Assembly: GCA_039804165.1 (NCBI GenBank)
Contig: JBDRZZ010000020.1
Coordinates: 1-27,490 of the forward strand
Direction of reading: 5' to 3'
DNA length: 27,490 bases
DNA from: a candidate division WOR-3 bacterium
GTDB taxonomy: Bacteria > Hydrothermota > UBA3072
The notes under the pieces were generated by a model that saw nothing but the letters and a program-made list of their open reading frames with translations, ran no database searches and had not been told where the DNA came from. Position numbers and translations under genes: made by a program. Shown here piece after piece: positions 16,019 to 23,648 of this stretch (position 1 is its first letter; each line of letters starts with the position of its first letter).

Positions 16019-18518
16019 TCTTCTCTTCTATTGGTAACACTTCATAAATTAACTTAATTCTTCCTTCTTTACTCATAAGTTCACCGTTCTCATCAATTGT
16101 AAGGCTTAGTTCTTTTGGGATCTCAAATTTGATCGCTTTTCTCTTATCTTCCTCATCTAAATTGTAAATACCTACGGGTGAAACAGTAAAACCTTCAAAG
16201 AAAAATGTTTTATCCTTCGCCTCTCCTTTTAAAAGATAAAGAAGCTTCCCAATTATTTCCTTTTCAGAATCCGAACCTTTAAGAGGAGAGGTTAAAAGAT
16301 AAGCTTCGGAATTCAACAGAAGATTTATTAGGGTATTATTATCAATAAGAACAACAGATCTTTCAGGACTTTTACCCGAAGAAAGTAAACTTGCCTCATC
16401 AACAAGAATTCCATTTAAATCCGGATCCCCGAAAGCATTTGGGGAAAAACTAATGTCTTTCCCTGGGATTCCACTGGAAATACCAACACCAAGCCTAAAC
16501 AACGATTTGAATTGTGGAGGAAGAAGAGCATAGGTGATTCCTTCATGCAATATCTCTTTTTCTTTTATGTCTCCAAACCATTCCCTGTACTTAACATAAT
16601 TTTCCTTAACAAAATCTTCTGCAGTCTTAACCATATCCAATGCAGTCTTTATTGCCATCTCAGCACTCTTAAAATAAGGTAATAAATAAAACTCATCCTC
16701 AAGAGCAGTAGAGTGACGAACCATTTTCCCTGATTTTGTTGTTGAGGTTTTATAAATCTCTCTATAAAGCTTTTGAGAATTCCCGCCAAACCACATAATC
16801 CCCCCATCTCCAGTATCCTTTAAGATAAAAGAGGAACCTCTTTTAGCAGATTCAAAAATATAAGATTGGAATAGAGAGAGAATGGCTCTCTCTCTATCTG
16901 CATCTCTTAAACGATGAGACATAAAAGTTGAACCTCTAATATCATAGACTAAAACAGAAACCAAAGAGGAGAAATTTTTCCGAATTATGAAAGAAATTTT
17001 CTCCTTTAATTCCAAGGCTTCTTTGTCTATCTTCGGTCTAATTTTCCCATCCTTAGAGAACCTATAAAAATAACCTCTTGGTAAAAGATTCAGTCCGACA
17101 AGATGAATAATTTTTTCTCCTTTCATCCTGGATCTTGGATTTTCAAAATCTATAGAAGGAGGCCATATTTCCACCATGTTATTCAATACCTCACGAACAA
17201 ATATTACCTCAAGGAGCTCACCAAAAGCTAACTTATAATTATAAATCACTTTATCAATATCAGGAGAAAAAGTCTTTCTATCCCCAAAACTCAATTTCGA
17301 AAGAATCGTTCCTCCCTGAACTTTCTCTTCTTTTATAAGAAAGCGACTTATTGCCTTCTCAGAAGCAGGGCTTATTACAGCCAAAAATGGCTGGGCATGC
17401 CAAAATTCTCTAACCAATTTTTCAATCTCCCAAGAAGGAGGGGAAGGAATAAAAGCCCTTATATCTTGAGCTTTCATCCCAAGAAGAAGTTTATTTTGAT
17501 CAATATCTTCTTTTAAATTTATAGCTAAATTTTTCAGCTCTTGAACCATCCTAACATGAAGTTTCAAAGTTCCTTCCAGTTTTGTAATTTCTTTCTGCAT
17601 ATTCAAAAGAACTGTGGATAAATCCACATTTTTTACATCAACTAAAGCTTTCAATTTACTAAGACTATTTTGTATAAATTTGTTTGTTTCTTCTCGAAGC
17701 TTCATCGCCTTATCATCTAAAGCTAAATCTCTTTCAATTAAATTTTTCTTCTCTTTTTCAGCTTTAACTGAGGCTGTTTTCGCTAGGATCTCTAAAGTCT
17801 TTCCAGAAGGAATAAAGAAATCGGCAAAAGGAAAATTCTTTAAGGCTTGGGTATTATTAATCTCTGAATTTTTAAAAAGAGAAATTATATCAGGGGCCTC
17901 TCTCTCTGTAAAATCTTCTATTAAAATTTCATGAATTCTTATAAAAACAGAAGGGGTAAATCCGAAATTTGCAAGAAATGGAGCAAGATCTCTAATAGTT
18001 AAATTTTGAGCACTGAATCCTAAAAATAAAGGGTCCTTAGAAATAAGTCTTGCAAGAGGATCTAACTTATCTATAGGAACTTCTCCCATAAAGAGATTTA
18101 TAAATCTCTTTCCAACCCTAATGGCTTCCTGAATATTACTTATTATCTCTGATGGATATAGTTTGACAAAAGCTATAAATAATAACACAAGAAAATAATC
18201 TCCTTTATCCAAAGCATTAAGAAATAAATCTCCAATAAATCTTTTATCTTTTTTATATAAATTGTCCTCTTTCAATCTAACAAAAATCTCCTTTAGATAA
18301 GGGAGTTCCTCATGAGCAATCTCAACAAATATTTTAATGTTATGCTCCTCTAAAAAATTAGAAAAACTCGTTTTAATAGATTTTAGCTTCAAGTATCTAA
18401 ACAGTAGATTCTTATAAAATTCAAAACGGGTTTTTTCTCCTATACTCTCTTCAAGATTTTCAAGAAATCTACTTTTAAACGCAGCGGATTGCTCTAAGAA
18501 AGTAGAATTAAACTTCAT
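16002..18518 (-). CDS. Large protein with divergent class III nucleotide cyclase-like domain
   Basis: Of 838 residues, about 1-250 are helical and unrecognised, 250-350 are predicted coiled coil (SVKAEKEKKNLIERD through LKEDIDQNKLLLG), and about 515-735 look like a class III adenylate/guanylate cyclase core. The two metal aspartates are present: LVYDIRGST (Asp526) and KDTGDGG (Asp571), with the later strand LGVGISSG (676-683) and FGDPDLNGILVDEASLL (696-712). The family's transition-state Asn/Arg pair is not at the expected spacing, and an insertion of about 90 residues (590-670) splits the core. So it may be inactive, or use an unusual nucleotide. It overlaps pyrC by 4 bases and the GGDEF gene by 17. 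No membrane segment. Confidence 0.75.
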   Translation of the reverse strand: MKFNSTFLEQSAAFKSRFLENLEESIGEKTRFEFYKNLLFRYLKLKSIKTSFSNFLEEHNIKIFVEIAHEELPYLKEIFVRLKEDNLYKKDKRFIGDLFLNALDKGDYFLVLLFIAFVKLYPSEIISNIQEAIRVGKRFINLFMGEVPIDKLDPLARLISKDPLFLGFSAQNLTIRDLAPFLANFGFTPSVFIRIHEILIEDFTEREAPDIISLFKNSEINNTQALKNFPFADFFIPSGKTLEILAKTASVKAEKEKKNLIERDLALDDKAMKLREETNKFIQNSLSKLKALVDVKNVDLSTVLLNMQKEITKLEGTLKLHVRMVQELKNLAINLKEDIDQNKLLLGMKAQDIRAFIPSPPSWEIEKLVREFWHAQPFLAVISPASEKAISRFLIKEEKVQGGTILSKLSFGDRKTFSPDIDKVIYNYKLAFGELLEVIFVREVLNNMVEIWPPSIDFENPRSRMKGEKIIHLVGLNLLPRGYFYRFSKDGKIRPKIDKEALELKEKISFIIRKNFSSLVSVLVYDIRGSTFMSHRLRDADRERAILSLFQSYIFESAKRGSSFILKDTGDGGIMWFGGNSQKLYREIYKTSTTKSGKMVRHSTALEDEFYLLPYFKSAEMAIKTALDMVKTAEDFVKENYVKYREWFGDIKEKEILHEGITYALLPPQFKSLFRLGVGISSGIPGKDISFSPNAFGDPDLNGILVDEASLLSSGKSPERSVVLIDNNTLINLLLNSEAYLLTSPLKGSDSEKEIIGKLLYLLKGEAKDKTFFFEGFTVSPVGIYNLDEEDKRKAIKFEIPKELSLTIDENGELMSKEGRIKLIYEVLPIEEKNEEES

Positions 18519-19798
18519 TTTTTCTTTATTAAAAAATCCCCTTCTCTATAAACAATTCTTCCATCCACTATTGTATATTTTACAACGCCTTCTAATCTTT
18601 TTCCTAAAAAGGGTGAGTTCTTTGATTTTGAGACAAATCCATCGGCTTCCACTTTCCAACTACCTTTAAGATCCACAATAGTAAAATCCGCAATTCCTCC
18701 TTCTTTTATTTCTCCAAGAGGAAGATTAAAAATCTTTGAAGGGGTAGAAGTTAACACTTTTATTAGTTTGCCAAGTTCCATTTTTCCAGCTTTTACCAAA
18801 AAAGTGTATAAAACCCCAAAAGAAGTTTCAAGACCTATTACTCCGAATGCTGCTTCTACAAAATCAGTCTCTTTCTTATAATCAGGTTGAGGAGCATGAT
18901 CGGTTGCCACAACATCAATTATTCCCTCCACTAAAGCCTTTTGAAGAATTTCTAAATCCGCTTTAGTTCTTAGAGGAGGATTCATTTTTTTATTTGGATC
19001 AAAATCTTTGATCTCTTCATCAGAAAGAATTAAATGATGAGGAGTAACCTCTGAGGTTATCTTTTCGGTTTTAAATTCTCTAATTAATTTAACCGAATCT
19101 GCAGTGGAAATATGTGCCAAATGCAATCTCCCACTAGTGAACTTAGACAAAAGAAGATCTCTTGCAACAACTGTTGATTCGGATATATCTGGAATACCCT
19201 TAAGACCAAGAATTGTTGAAATAACTCCTTCATTCATTTGCCCTTTTGCAGAAAGGCTTTTATCTTCAGGGTGATCTATAATTGGTGTATTAAATAACTT
19301 AGAATATTCTAAGGCATTTCTGAGCAAAAAAGAATCCATTACGCAATCTCCATCATCACTAAAAGCAACACAACCAGCCTCAAAAAGATGACTCATTTCA
19401 GAAAGTTCTTTCCCTTTTCTCCCTTTTGTAATAGTCCCAATGGGGAAAACCCTGCATAATCCTACTTCTTCACTTTTCTCCTTTATAAATCTCGCAACCC
19501 CTTCGTTGTCAATTGGAGGTTCAGTATTCGGCATTACACAAACAGATGTATATCCTCCTTTAACAGCCGCTTTAGAACCTGTCTCTATTGTCTCAGCATC
19601 TTCAGCTCCGGGTTCTCGGAAATGAGAATGAACATCAATAAATCCTGGAAAGAGATATAAACCTTTTCCATTTATTTCCTCTATAGGAAAAGATGTTAAT
19701 TCTTTCACAACTTTCCCTTCTTCTATTAAAATATTTCCAACCTCATCAATACCATTTAAGGGGTCAAAAAGATGAACATCTTTAATTCTTAAGCTCAT
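18515..19798 (-). CDS. pyrC: Dihydroorotase PyrC (type I)
   Basis: PyrC closes carbamoyl-aspartate to dihydroorotate, the third step of UMP synthesis. The amidohydrolase metal site is complete: DVHSHFREPG (His57, His59), FSDDGD (Asp148/149), IIDHPED (His176), LAHIST (His229) and ATDHAPQ (Asp300). MPNTEPPIDN (89-98) is the conserved substrate loop. At 427 residues it has the length of the long bacterial form found with PyrB. It overlaps pyrB by 17 bases and the cyclase-like gene by 4. Confidence 0.95.
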   Translation of the reverse strand: MSLRIKDVHLFDPLNGIDEVGNILIEEGKVVKELTSFPIEEINGKGLYLFPGFIDVHSHFREPGAEDAETIETGSKAAVKGGYTSVCVMPNTEPPIDNEGVARFIKEKSEEVGLCRVFPIGTITKGRKGKELSEMSHLFEAGCVAFSDDGDCVMDSFLLRNALEYSKLFNTPIIDHPEDKSLSAKGQMNEGVISTILGLKGIPDISESTVVARDLLLSKFTSGRLHLAHISTADSVKLIREFKTEKITSEVTPHHLILSDEEIKDFDPNKKMNPPLRTKADLEILQKALVEGIIDVVATDHAPQPDYKKETDFVEAAFGVIGLETSFGVLYTFLVKAGKMELGKLIKVLTSTPSKIFNLPLGEIKEGGIADFTIVDLKGSWKVEADGFVSKSKNSPFLGKRLEGVVKYTIVDGRIVYREGDFLIKKK

Positions 19799-20723
19799 TT
19801 ATTTTCTCCTTTAAAAGAAGATACAAAACACTCATCCTTACAGCAACACCAGCAGTTACCTGCTCAAGTATTAAAGAATACTCGGAATCCGCAACTCTTG
19901 ATTCTATTTCTATCCCTCTATTAATTGGTCCAGGGTGCATTATAACCACATCTGGAGAGGCAAATTTTTTAAGTCTTTCATAAGTCAAAGAGTAATTCTT
20001 AACATATTCCCTAACTGAAGGCAAAAGACAATCTTCTTGTCGTTCTTTCTGGATCCTTAGAATATACAAAATATTCTTCCCTTGAATAGCCTCCTCTATC
20101 TTGTAAGTGTAATCAATCCCAAGCTCTTCCAACCAGAGAGGTAAAAGAGTTGGTGGCCCACAAACAGTAACTTTCGCTTCCATCTTATTAAGTGCCAAGA
20201 TAAGTGAACGAGCGACCCTTGAATGCTTAATATCCCCAATAATCCCAACTTTTAAACCTTTAAAAGAAGGGAATCTTTTCTTTATTGTCATAAGATCTAA
20301 AAGAGCTTGAGTGGGATGTTCATGACAACCATCCCCAGCATTTATCACAGATGCCTTTAATTTCTCTGCCAAAAAATGTGGAACACCAGGAGTAGAATGC
20401 CTTATTATCATTATATCTACTTCCATTGCCTGAATAGTTCTTGCTGTATCAAGTAATGTTTCCCCTTTAGCTACAGAGGAAGAAAATAGAGAAAAATTTA
20501 TAGAATCAGCAGAAAGTCTCTTCTCAGCAAGAACAAAAGAATTTAGAGTTCTTGTGCTTGGTTCAAAGAAAAGATTAGCCACTGTAAACCCTCTTAGTGT
20601 TGGAGCCTTCTTTATTGGTCTTGTTAAGATATCTTCCATATATTCTGAAGTCTGTAAAATCTCCTCAATTTCTTCTCTTTTAAGATCCTCAATTCCTAAC
20701 AAATCCTTTCTATAAAGAGCCAT
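19782..20723 (-). CDS. pyrB: Aspartate carbamoyltransferase PyrB
   Basis: PyrB joins carbamoyl phosphate and aspartate. The carbamoyl-phosphate loop reads FFEPSTRTLNSF (52-63): Ser56-Thr-Arg-Thr is intact, while the residue after it, usually Arg, is Leu60. SSSVAKGETLLDT (81-93) carries the conserved Ser and Lys86; HPTQALLDL (136-144) and MHPGPINRG complete the site. Length 313 is normal for the catalytic chain. No pyrI regulatory subunit is present, as expected with PyrR control. It overlaps pyrR by 14 bases. Confidence 0.95.
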   Translation of the reverse strand: MALYRKDLLGIEDLKREEIEEILQTSEYMEDILTRPIKKAPTLRGFTVANLFFEPSTRTLNSFVLAEKRLSADSINFSLFSSSVAKGETLLDTARTIQAMEVDIMIIRHSTPGVPHFLAEKLKASVINAGDGCHEHPTQALLDLMTIKKRFPSFKGLKVGIIGDIKHSRVARSLILALNKMEAKVTVCGPPTLLPLWLEELGIDYTYKIEEAIQGKNILYILRIQKERQEDCLLPSVREYVKNYSLTYERLKKFASPDVVIMHPGPINRGIEIESRVADSEYSLILEQVTAGVAVRMSVLYLLLKEKINELKN

Positions 20724-21276
20724 TAGAAGAAACCTCTATTATCTTAACAACATCTTCATTATCAATTTCCTCCAGGAGAACCTGAACTTCTTCTTTTTCT
20801 TTTAGATCTATCGAGATTCCCTTGTAATCAGGATTAATAGGAAGTTCCCTCCCAGGTCTATCTACCATAACGGCAAGCTTTACTCTCAAAGGTCTTCCAT
20901 AATCCATGATCTCATCCAAAGCAGACCTTATGGTTCTCCCAGTGAAAATTACGTCATCCACAAGAAGAACTTCTTTCCCCTCTATAGGGGAAGGAAAATA
21001 AGTAGAACCAATTATAGGTTTTGGACCATATTTTGTTAAATCATCCCTGTATAATGTAATATCAATAGCTCCCACCTCTATTTCCCAATTTGTTTTTTTC
21101 TTTAGAACTTCTGCTAGTCTTTTAGCAAGAATATCACCCCTTTTCCTAATCCCTATTATAAATAAAGAATTAATATCAGGATTATCTTTTATGATCTCAG
21201 AAGATAATCTTTCAATGGTCTTCTTTATCTCTTCCTTATCCATCAAAATTCTTTTTTCTTTAAATTTAATTTTCAT
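20710..21276 (-). CDS. pyrR: PyrR, pyrimidine regulator / uracil phosphoribosyltransferase
   Basis: PyrR binds pyr mRNA leaders when UMP is plentiful and often has uracil phosphoribosyltransferase activity. The PRPP loop LLVDDVIFTGRT (104-115) and IGIRKRGDILAKRL (41-54), DITLYRDDL (72-80) and MVDRPGRELPI are characteristic. The ATG at 21276 has GAGGGG eight bases upstream; a second in-frame ATG at residue 12 (21243) has a poor ribosome site, although the family usually starts close to it. It heads the pyr run. The 166-base region upstream shows no recognisable PyrR-binding loop or terminator, so the usual attenuation is not evident. Confidence 0.93.
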   Translation of the reverse strand: MKIKFKEKRILMDKEEIKKTIERLSSEIIKDNPDINSLFIIGIRKRGDILAKRLAEVLKKKTNWEIEVGAIDITLYRDDLTKYGPKPIIGSTYFPSPIEGKEVLLVDDVIFTGRTIRSALDEIMDYGRPLRVKLAVMVDRPGRELPINPDYKGISIDLKEKEEVQVLLEEIDNEDVVKIIEVSSNGSL

Positions 21277-21358
21277 TTTTAGAACCCCTCAAGAGAAAAT
21301 TATGGAAAGCTTTTCGGTTTTTTATTAAACTTAAATTAAAAAAAAGGCTCCTCTTCAT
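21266..21358 (-). CDS. Possible 30-residue pyr leader peptide
   Basis: ATG at 21358 has AAGGA six bases upstream and lies about 12 bases after the predicted start of the pyrR transcript. The frame (MKRSLFFNLSLIKN...) overlaps the pyrR start by 11 bases. It contains a run of eight T on the coding strand (21345-21338), coding Leu-Phe-Phe. Position and ribosome site support translation; no homologue is recognised. Confidence 0.4.
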   Translation of the reverse strand: MKRSLFFNLSLIKNRKAFHNFLLRGSKNEN

Positions 21359-21376
21359 AGATTTTCCTTATTAATC

Positions 21377-21404
21377 AATTTATGGTAAACATTTGAATAG
21401 TCAA
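21377..21404 (-). promoter_or_regulatory. Promoter of the pyr run
   Basis: Minus-strand TTGACT (21404-21399), 16-base spacer, TAAATT (21382-21377); predicted start near 21370. The -35 lies in CTTGACTATT, the same ten bases found at the two promoters near 22900. Confidence 0.65.
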
Positions 21405-21442
21405 GGTTTGTTTATTATACAATAAAATAACAAAAAGACCTT

Positions 21443-22861
21443 TTACTTCACATAACCTCTCTCAAAATATTCTTGCTCTGTTCCAATTTCATCTATATTA
21501 TACTTCTTACCTTCTATTACATTTCTCGCAGCCAAAATTCCCATCTCCAGAGCATGATCTTGATTATTATATCTAAAACTCCCAGCCCTCCCAATTAATT
21601 GCAAATTTTTAATTTGCCCCAGATAATTTTTGACTTTATCCAAATTCTCTCTATACCCCAAATCATAAACTGGATATGCATACCTTTCCTTATGAACAAA
21701 AAGCCCCAAAACCTCTTTTTCTTTAACAAAACCAAGATCTTCCAACCATTCTAAGCTCAAATTAAACAACTTCTCCTTTGTTGCCTCCCACACTTCTTCA
21801 TTTTCCCAGCAGAAAAATTCTAGAAGAAGAGAAGTCTTATCAGGGGGTGACATCTTCTTACTAAAATTCTTTGGCTCCATTATTCTCCCAAAAGGAATTT
21901 CTTTTTCTGGAAAATATATCCATTGGTCAGGGAAAACAGAGGATTTATTAAGGGTGATAAAAAGAGAAACGTGTGACCTAAATCTTAAATTTTGGGCCGC
22001 TTTCAAAACATCTTTTGGGACATCTGTATCTAATAAGTTAATGAATTCCGTTATTGGAATAGAAGAAAGGACATAATCGGCTCTAAAAATTTCGTTTCCC
22101 TTATTTGTCTTTACAATAATTTCTTCTATTTTATTATTTTTAACACCTATTTTAACAGGTCTACTATTTAACTTAACAATCCCATATCTTCCATCCAAAA
22201 TCCTCTCTTTAATTTTTTGGTAAATTAAACCTGTCCCAGAAGCCGGATAATAAAACTGATCAACAAGAGTCTTTGGACCTTCTTTTGACTTAATAATAGC
22301 TTTCTTAAACATTTCCTTTAAAGAAAGACCTCTAATTCTCTGACGAGCCCAATCAGGAGAAATCTTAGCACAAGGCAGACCCCAAATTTTCTCTGTATAA
22401 TTAAGCATATTAAGTTCAGCTAAGGTTCTTCCAAAATCTGAAATTACTTGCTCCTCAAAGGATATTGGCTCTTTCCTTAAAAAAACCTTTTTCGTTCTTT
22501 CAAAAAGATAATCACGAACAATCTTAAATCCTTTATAAAAACCAACGTTTAAAAGAGCATTTCTTAACTCAACAGGATAAAGAAAAAATTTACCATTCAC
22601 ATAAAATCTCGTCAACCTATCCACTTTTATCCAACTCTCTCCAAGTAAATCTTCAATAAAATCATATAGATATTTGTTCTGACTGAAAAACCTATGTGGA
22701 CCAGTATCCGTTCTAAATTCTCCAAACACTAAAGTTCTGGAAAGCCCACCAACTTCTTCGTTCTTCTCCACAACAACAAAAGACTTTCCTGCTTTATTCA
22801 ACTCAAAAGCCGCTGCCATCCCAGCGGGCCCTCCACCTAAGATCAAGACTTCTCTTTCCAT
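21443..22861 (-). CDS. FAD-dependent oxidoreductase, UDP-galactopyranose mutase / protoporphyrinogen oxidase-like
   Basis: The N-terminus is a Rossmann FAD site, LILGGGPAGMAAAFEL (6-21), followed by EKNEEVGGLSRT (33-44) and TDTGPHRFF. The C-terminal GRAGSFRYNNQDHALEMGILAARNV is the second FAD-binding segment. The 472-residue protein belongs to the amine-oxidase-like superfamily; the TGPHRFF and NYTEKIWG segments resemble UDP-galactopyranose mutase-like proteins encoded with cell-surface sugar genes. No haem or glycosyltransferase genes flank it, so the substrate is undecided. It has no Shine-Dalgarno, and its promoter places the start of the message 0-3 bases from the ATG, suggesting a leaderless message. 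Confidence 0.8.
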   Translation of the reverse strand: MEREVLILGGGPAGMAAAFELNKAGKSFVVVEKNEEVGGLSRTLVFGEFRTDTGPHRFFSQNKYLYDFIEDLLGESWIKVDRLTRFYVNGKFFLYPVELRNALLNVGFYKGFKIVRDYLFERTKKVFLRKEPISFEEQVISDFGRTLAELNMLNYTEKIWGLPCAKISPDWARQRIRGLSLKEMFKKAIIKSKEGPKTLVDQFYYPASGTGLIYQKIKERILDGRYGIVKLNSRPVKIGVKNNKIEEIIVKTNKGNEIFRADYVLSSIPITEFINLLDTDVPKDVLKAAQNLRFRSHVSLFITLNKSSVFPDQWIYFPEKEIPFGRIMEPKNFSKKMSPPDKTSLLLEFFCWENEEVWEATKEKLFNLSLEWLEDLGFVKEKEVLGLFVHKERYAYPVYDLGYRENLDKVKNYLGQIKNLQLIGRAGSFRYNNQDHALEMGILAARNVIEGKKYNIDEIGTEQEYFERGYVK

Positions 22862-22870
22862 TGCCTAAAA

Positions 22871-22898
22871 TTTATATAATGTTTTCATAAATAGTCAA
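22871..22898 (-). promoter_or_regulatory. Promoter of the FAD oxidoreductase gene
   Basis: Minus-strand TTGACT (22898-22893), 16-base spacer, TATAAA (22876-22871). The ATG at 22861 begins 10 bases after the -10, so the transcript would have at most about three leader bases. Confidence 0.7.
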
Positions 22899-22930
22899 GC
22901 CTTCCCTCAAAGAGAAATTCTTGACTATTT
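22889..22930. repeat. 11-base inverted repeat carrying both divergent -35 boxes
   Basis: AAATAGTCAAG (22889-22899) and CTTGACTATTT (22920-22930) are exact reverse complements, 20 bases apart. Each arm contains a TTGACT -35 box of one of two divergent promoters. It could be an operator for shared control, or simply two copies of a favoured promoter sequence. Confidence 0.75.
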
Positions 22931-22948
22931 TGGCTTTCCAGATATAAT
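22921..22948 (+). promoter_or_regulatory. Promoter of the satD-like gene, giving a leaderless message
   Basis: TTGACT (22921-22926), 16-base spacer, TATAAT (22943-22948). The ATG at 22956 begins eight bases after the -10, at the expected transcription start. No ribosome site is present. Confidence 0.8.
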
Positions 22949-22955
22949 CTTTATA

Positions 22956-23612
22956 ATGGAAAAAGACAATATATACGCTGTAATTACAGGAGACATTGTA
23001 AAATCAAGAAATCTTGGAGAGAGAAGAGAAGAAGTTCTAAATTTAATAAGAGAAGGAATTAACTCTCTTTTCTCTTTAAAAAAAGGAAGCTTTGGGGGTT
23101 TTTCAGATATTTTTAGAGGAGACTCATTCCAACTTTTAGTGCTAAATCCAAGTTTAGCTTTAGAGATTGTTGTATTTTTAAAAGCCTATCTAATTGCAAA
23201 AATTACAAATAAAAAAATAGAGTTAAGGGTAGGAATCGGAATTGGAAAAATTGAAAGTTTCAACCCAACAAATATTAGAGAAAGCGATGGAGAAGCCTTT
23301 AGACTCTCAGGAGAAGCAATTGACAATATCTCTAAATATAGAAGATTCCTTATAAAATCCAACAATCCAGAACTAAACAGATACTTCAATTTTATCTCCT
23401 CTTCAATAGATGCAATCACGAGCCATTGGTCACCCCTCCAAGCCGAAGCTATCCTCTTGTGGATTTCCGGAGAAAACCAAATCTCTATCGGAGAAAAATT
23501 GGGCATTTCCCAACCAGCCATTCATCAACGCTTACAACTTGGAGGACATTTTGCACTCAAAGAAGCTTTTGAATTGTTTGAATACTTAATAAGGAAGCAT
23601 TATAATATATGA
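22956..23612 (+). CDS. SatD-like protein: cyclase-fold domain plus C-terminal HTH
   Basis: The N-terminal 130 residues follow the class III cyclase plan: YAVITGDIVKSR (7-18, Asp13), FSDIFRGDSFQLLV (49-62, Asp56), ELRVGIGIGKIE (89-100) and DGEAFRLSGEAID (111-123) match the order of the metal-Asp strand, the GD hairpin, the VGI strand and the helix after GDxVN. The catalytic Asn/Arg of that last segment are missing. Residues about 160-205 form an HTH (QISIGEKLGISQPAIHQRL), like sigma region 4. The ITGDIVKSR start is the SatD-family signature as I remember it. It would be a cytosolic DNA-binding sensor. The next gene follows 36 bases later. Function is not established. Confidence 0.75.
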   Translation: MEKDNIYAVITGDIVKSRNLGERREEVLNLIREGINSLFSLKKGSFGGFSDIFRGDSFQLLVLNPSLALEIVVFLKAYLIAKITNKKIELRVGIGIGKIESFNPTNIRESDGEAFRLSGEAIDNISKYRRFLIKSNNPELNRYFNFISSSIDAITSHWSPLQAEAILLWISGENQISIGEKLGISQPAIHQRLQLGGHFALKEAFELFEYLIRKHYNI

Positions 23613-23648
23613 ATATTATAAATTTAATTATAAACTTATAGACTTATT

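Noticed and set aside
21277-21442. Classical PyrR attenuator
   Set aside because: I looked for the conserved PyrR loop and a terminator hairpin with T run in the minus-strand leader and found neither; AAAGCTTT is a short palindrome without a loop.
23186-23521. 111-codon minus-strand frame opposite the SatD-like gene
   Set aside because: The plus strand encodes a coherent protein with a good promoter; this frame has no ribosome site or motif.
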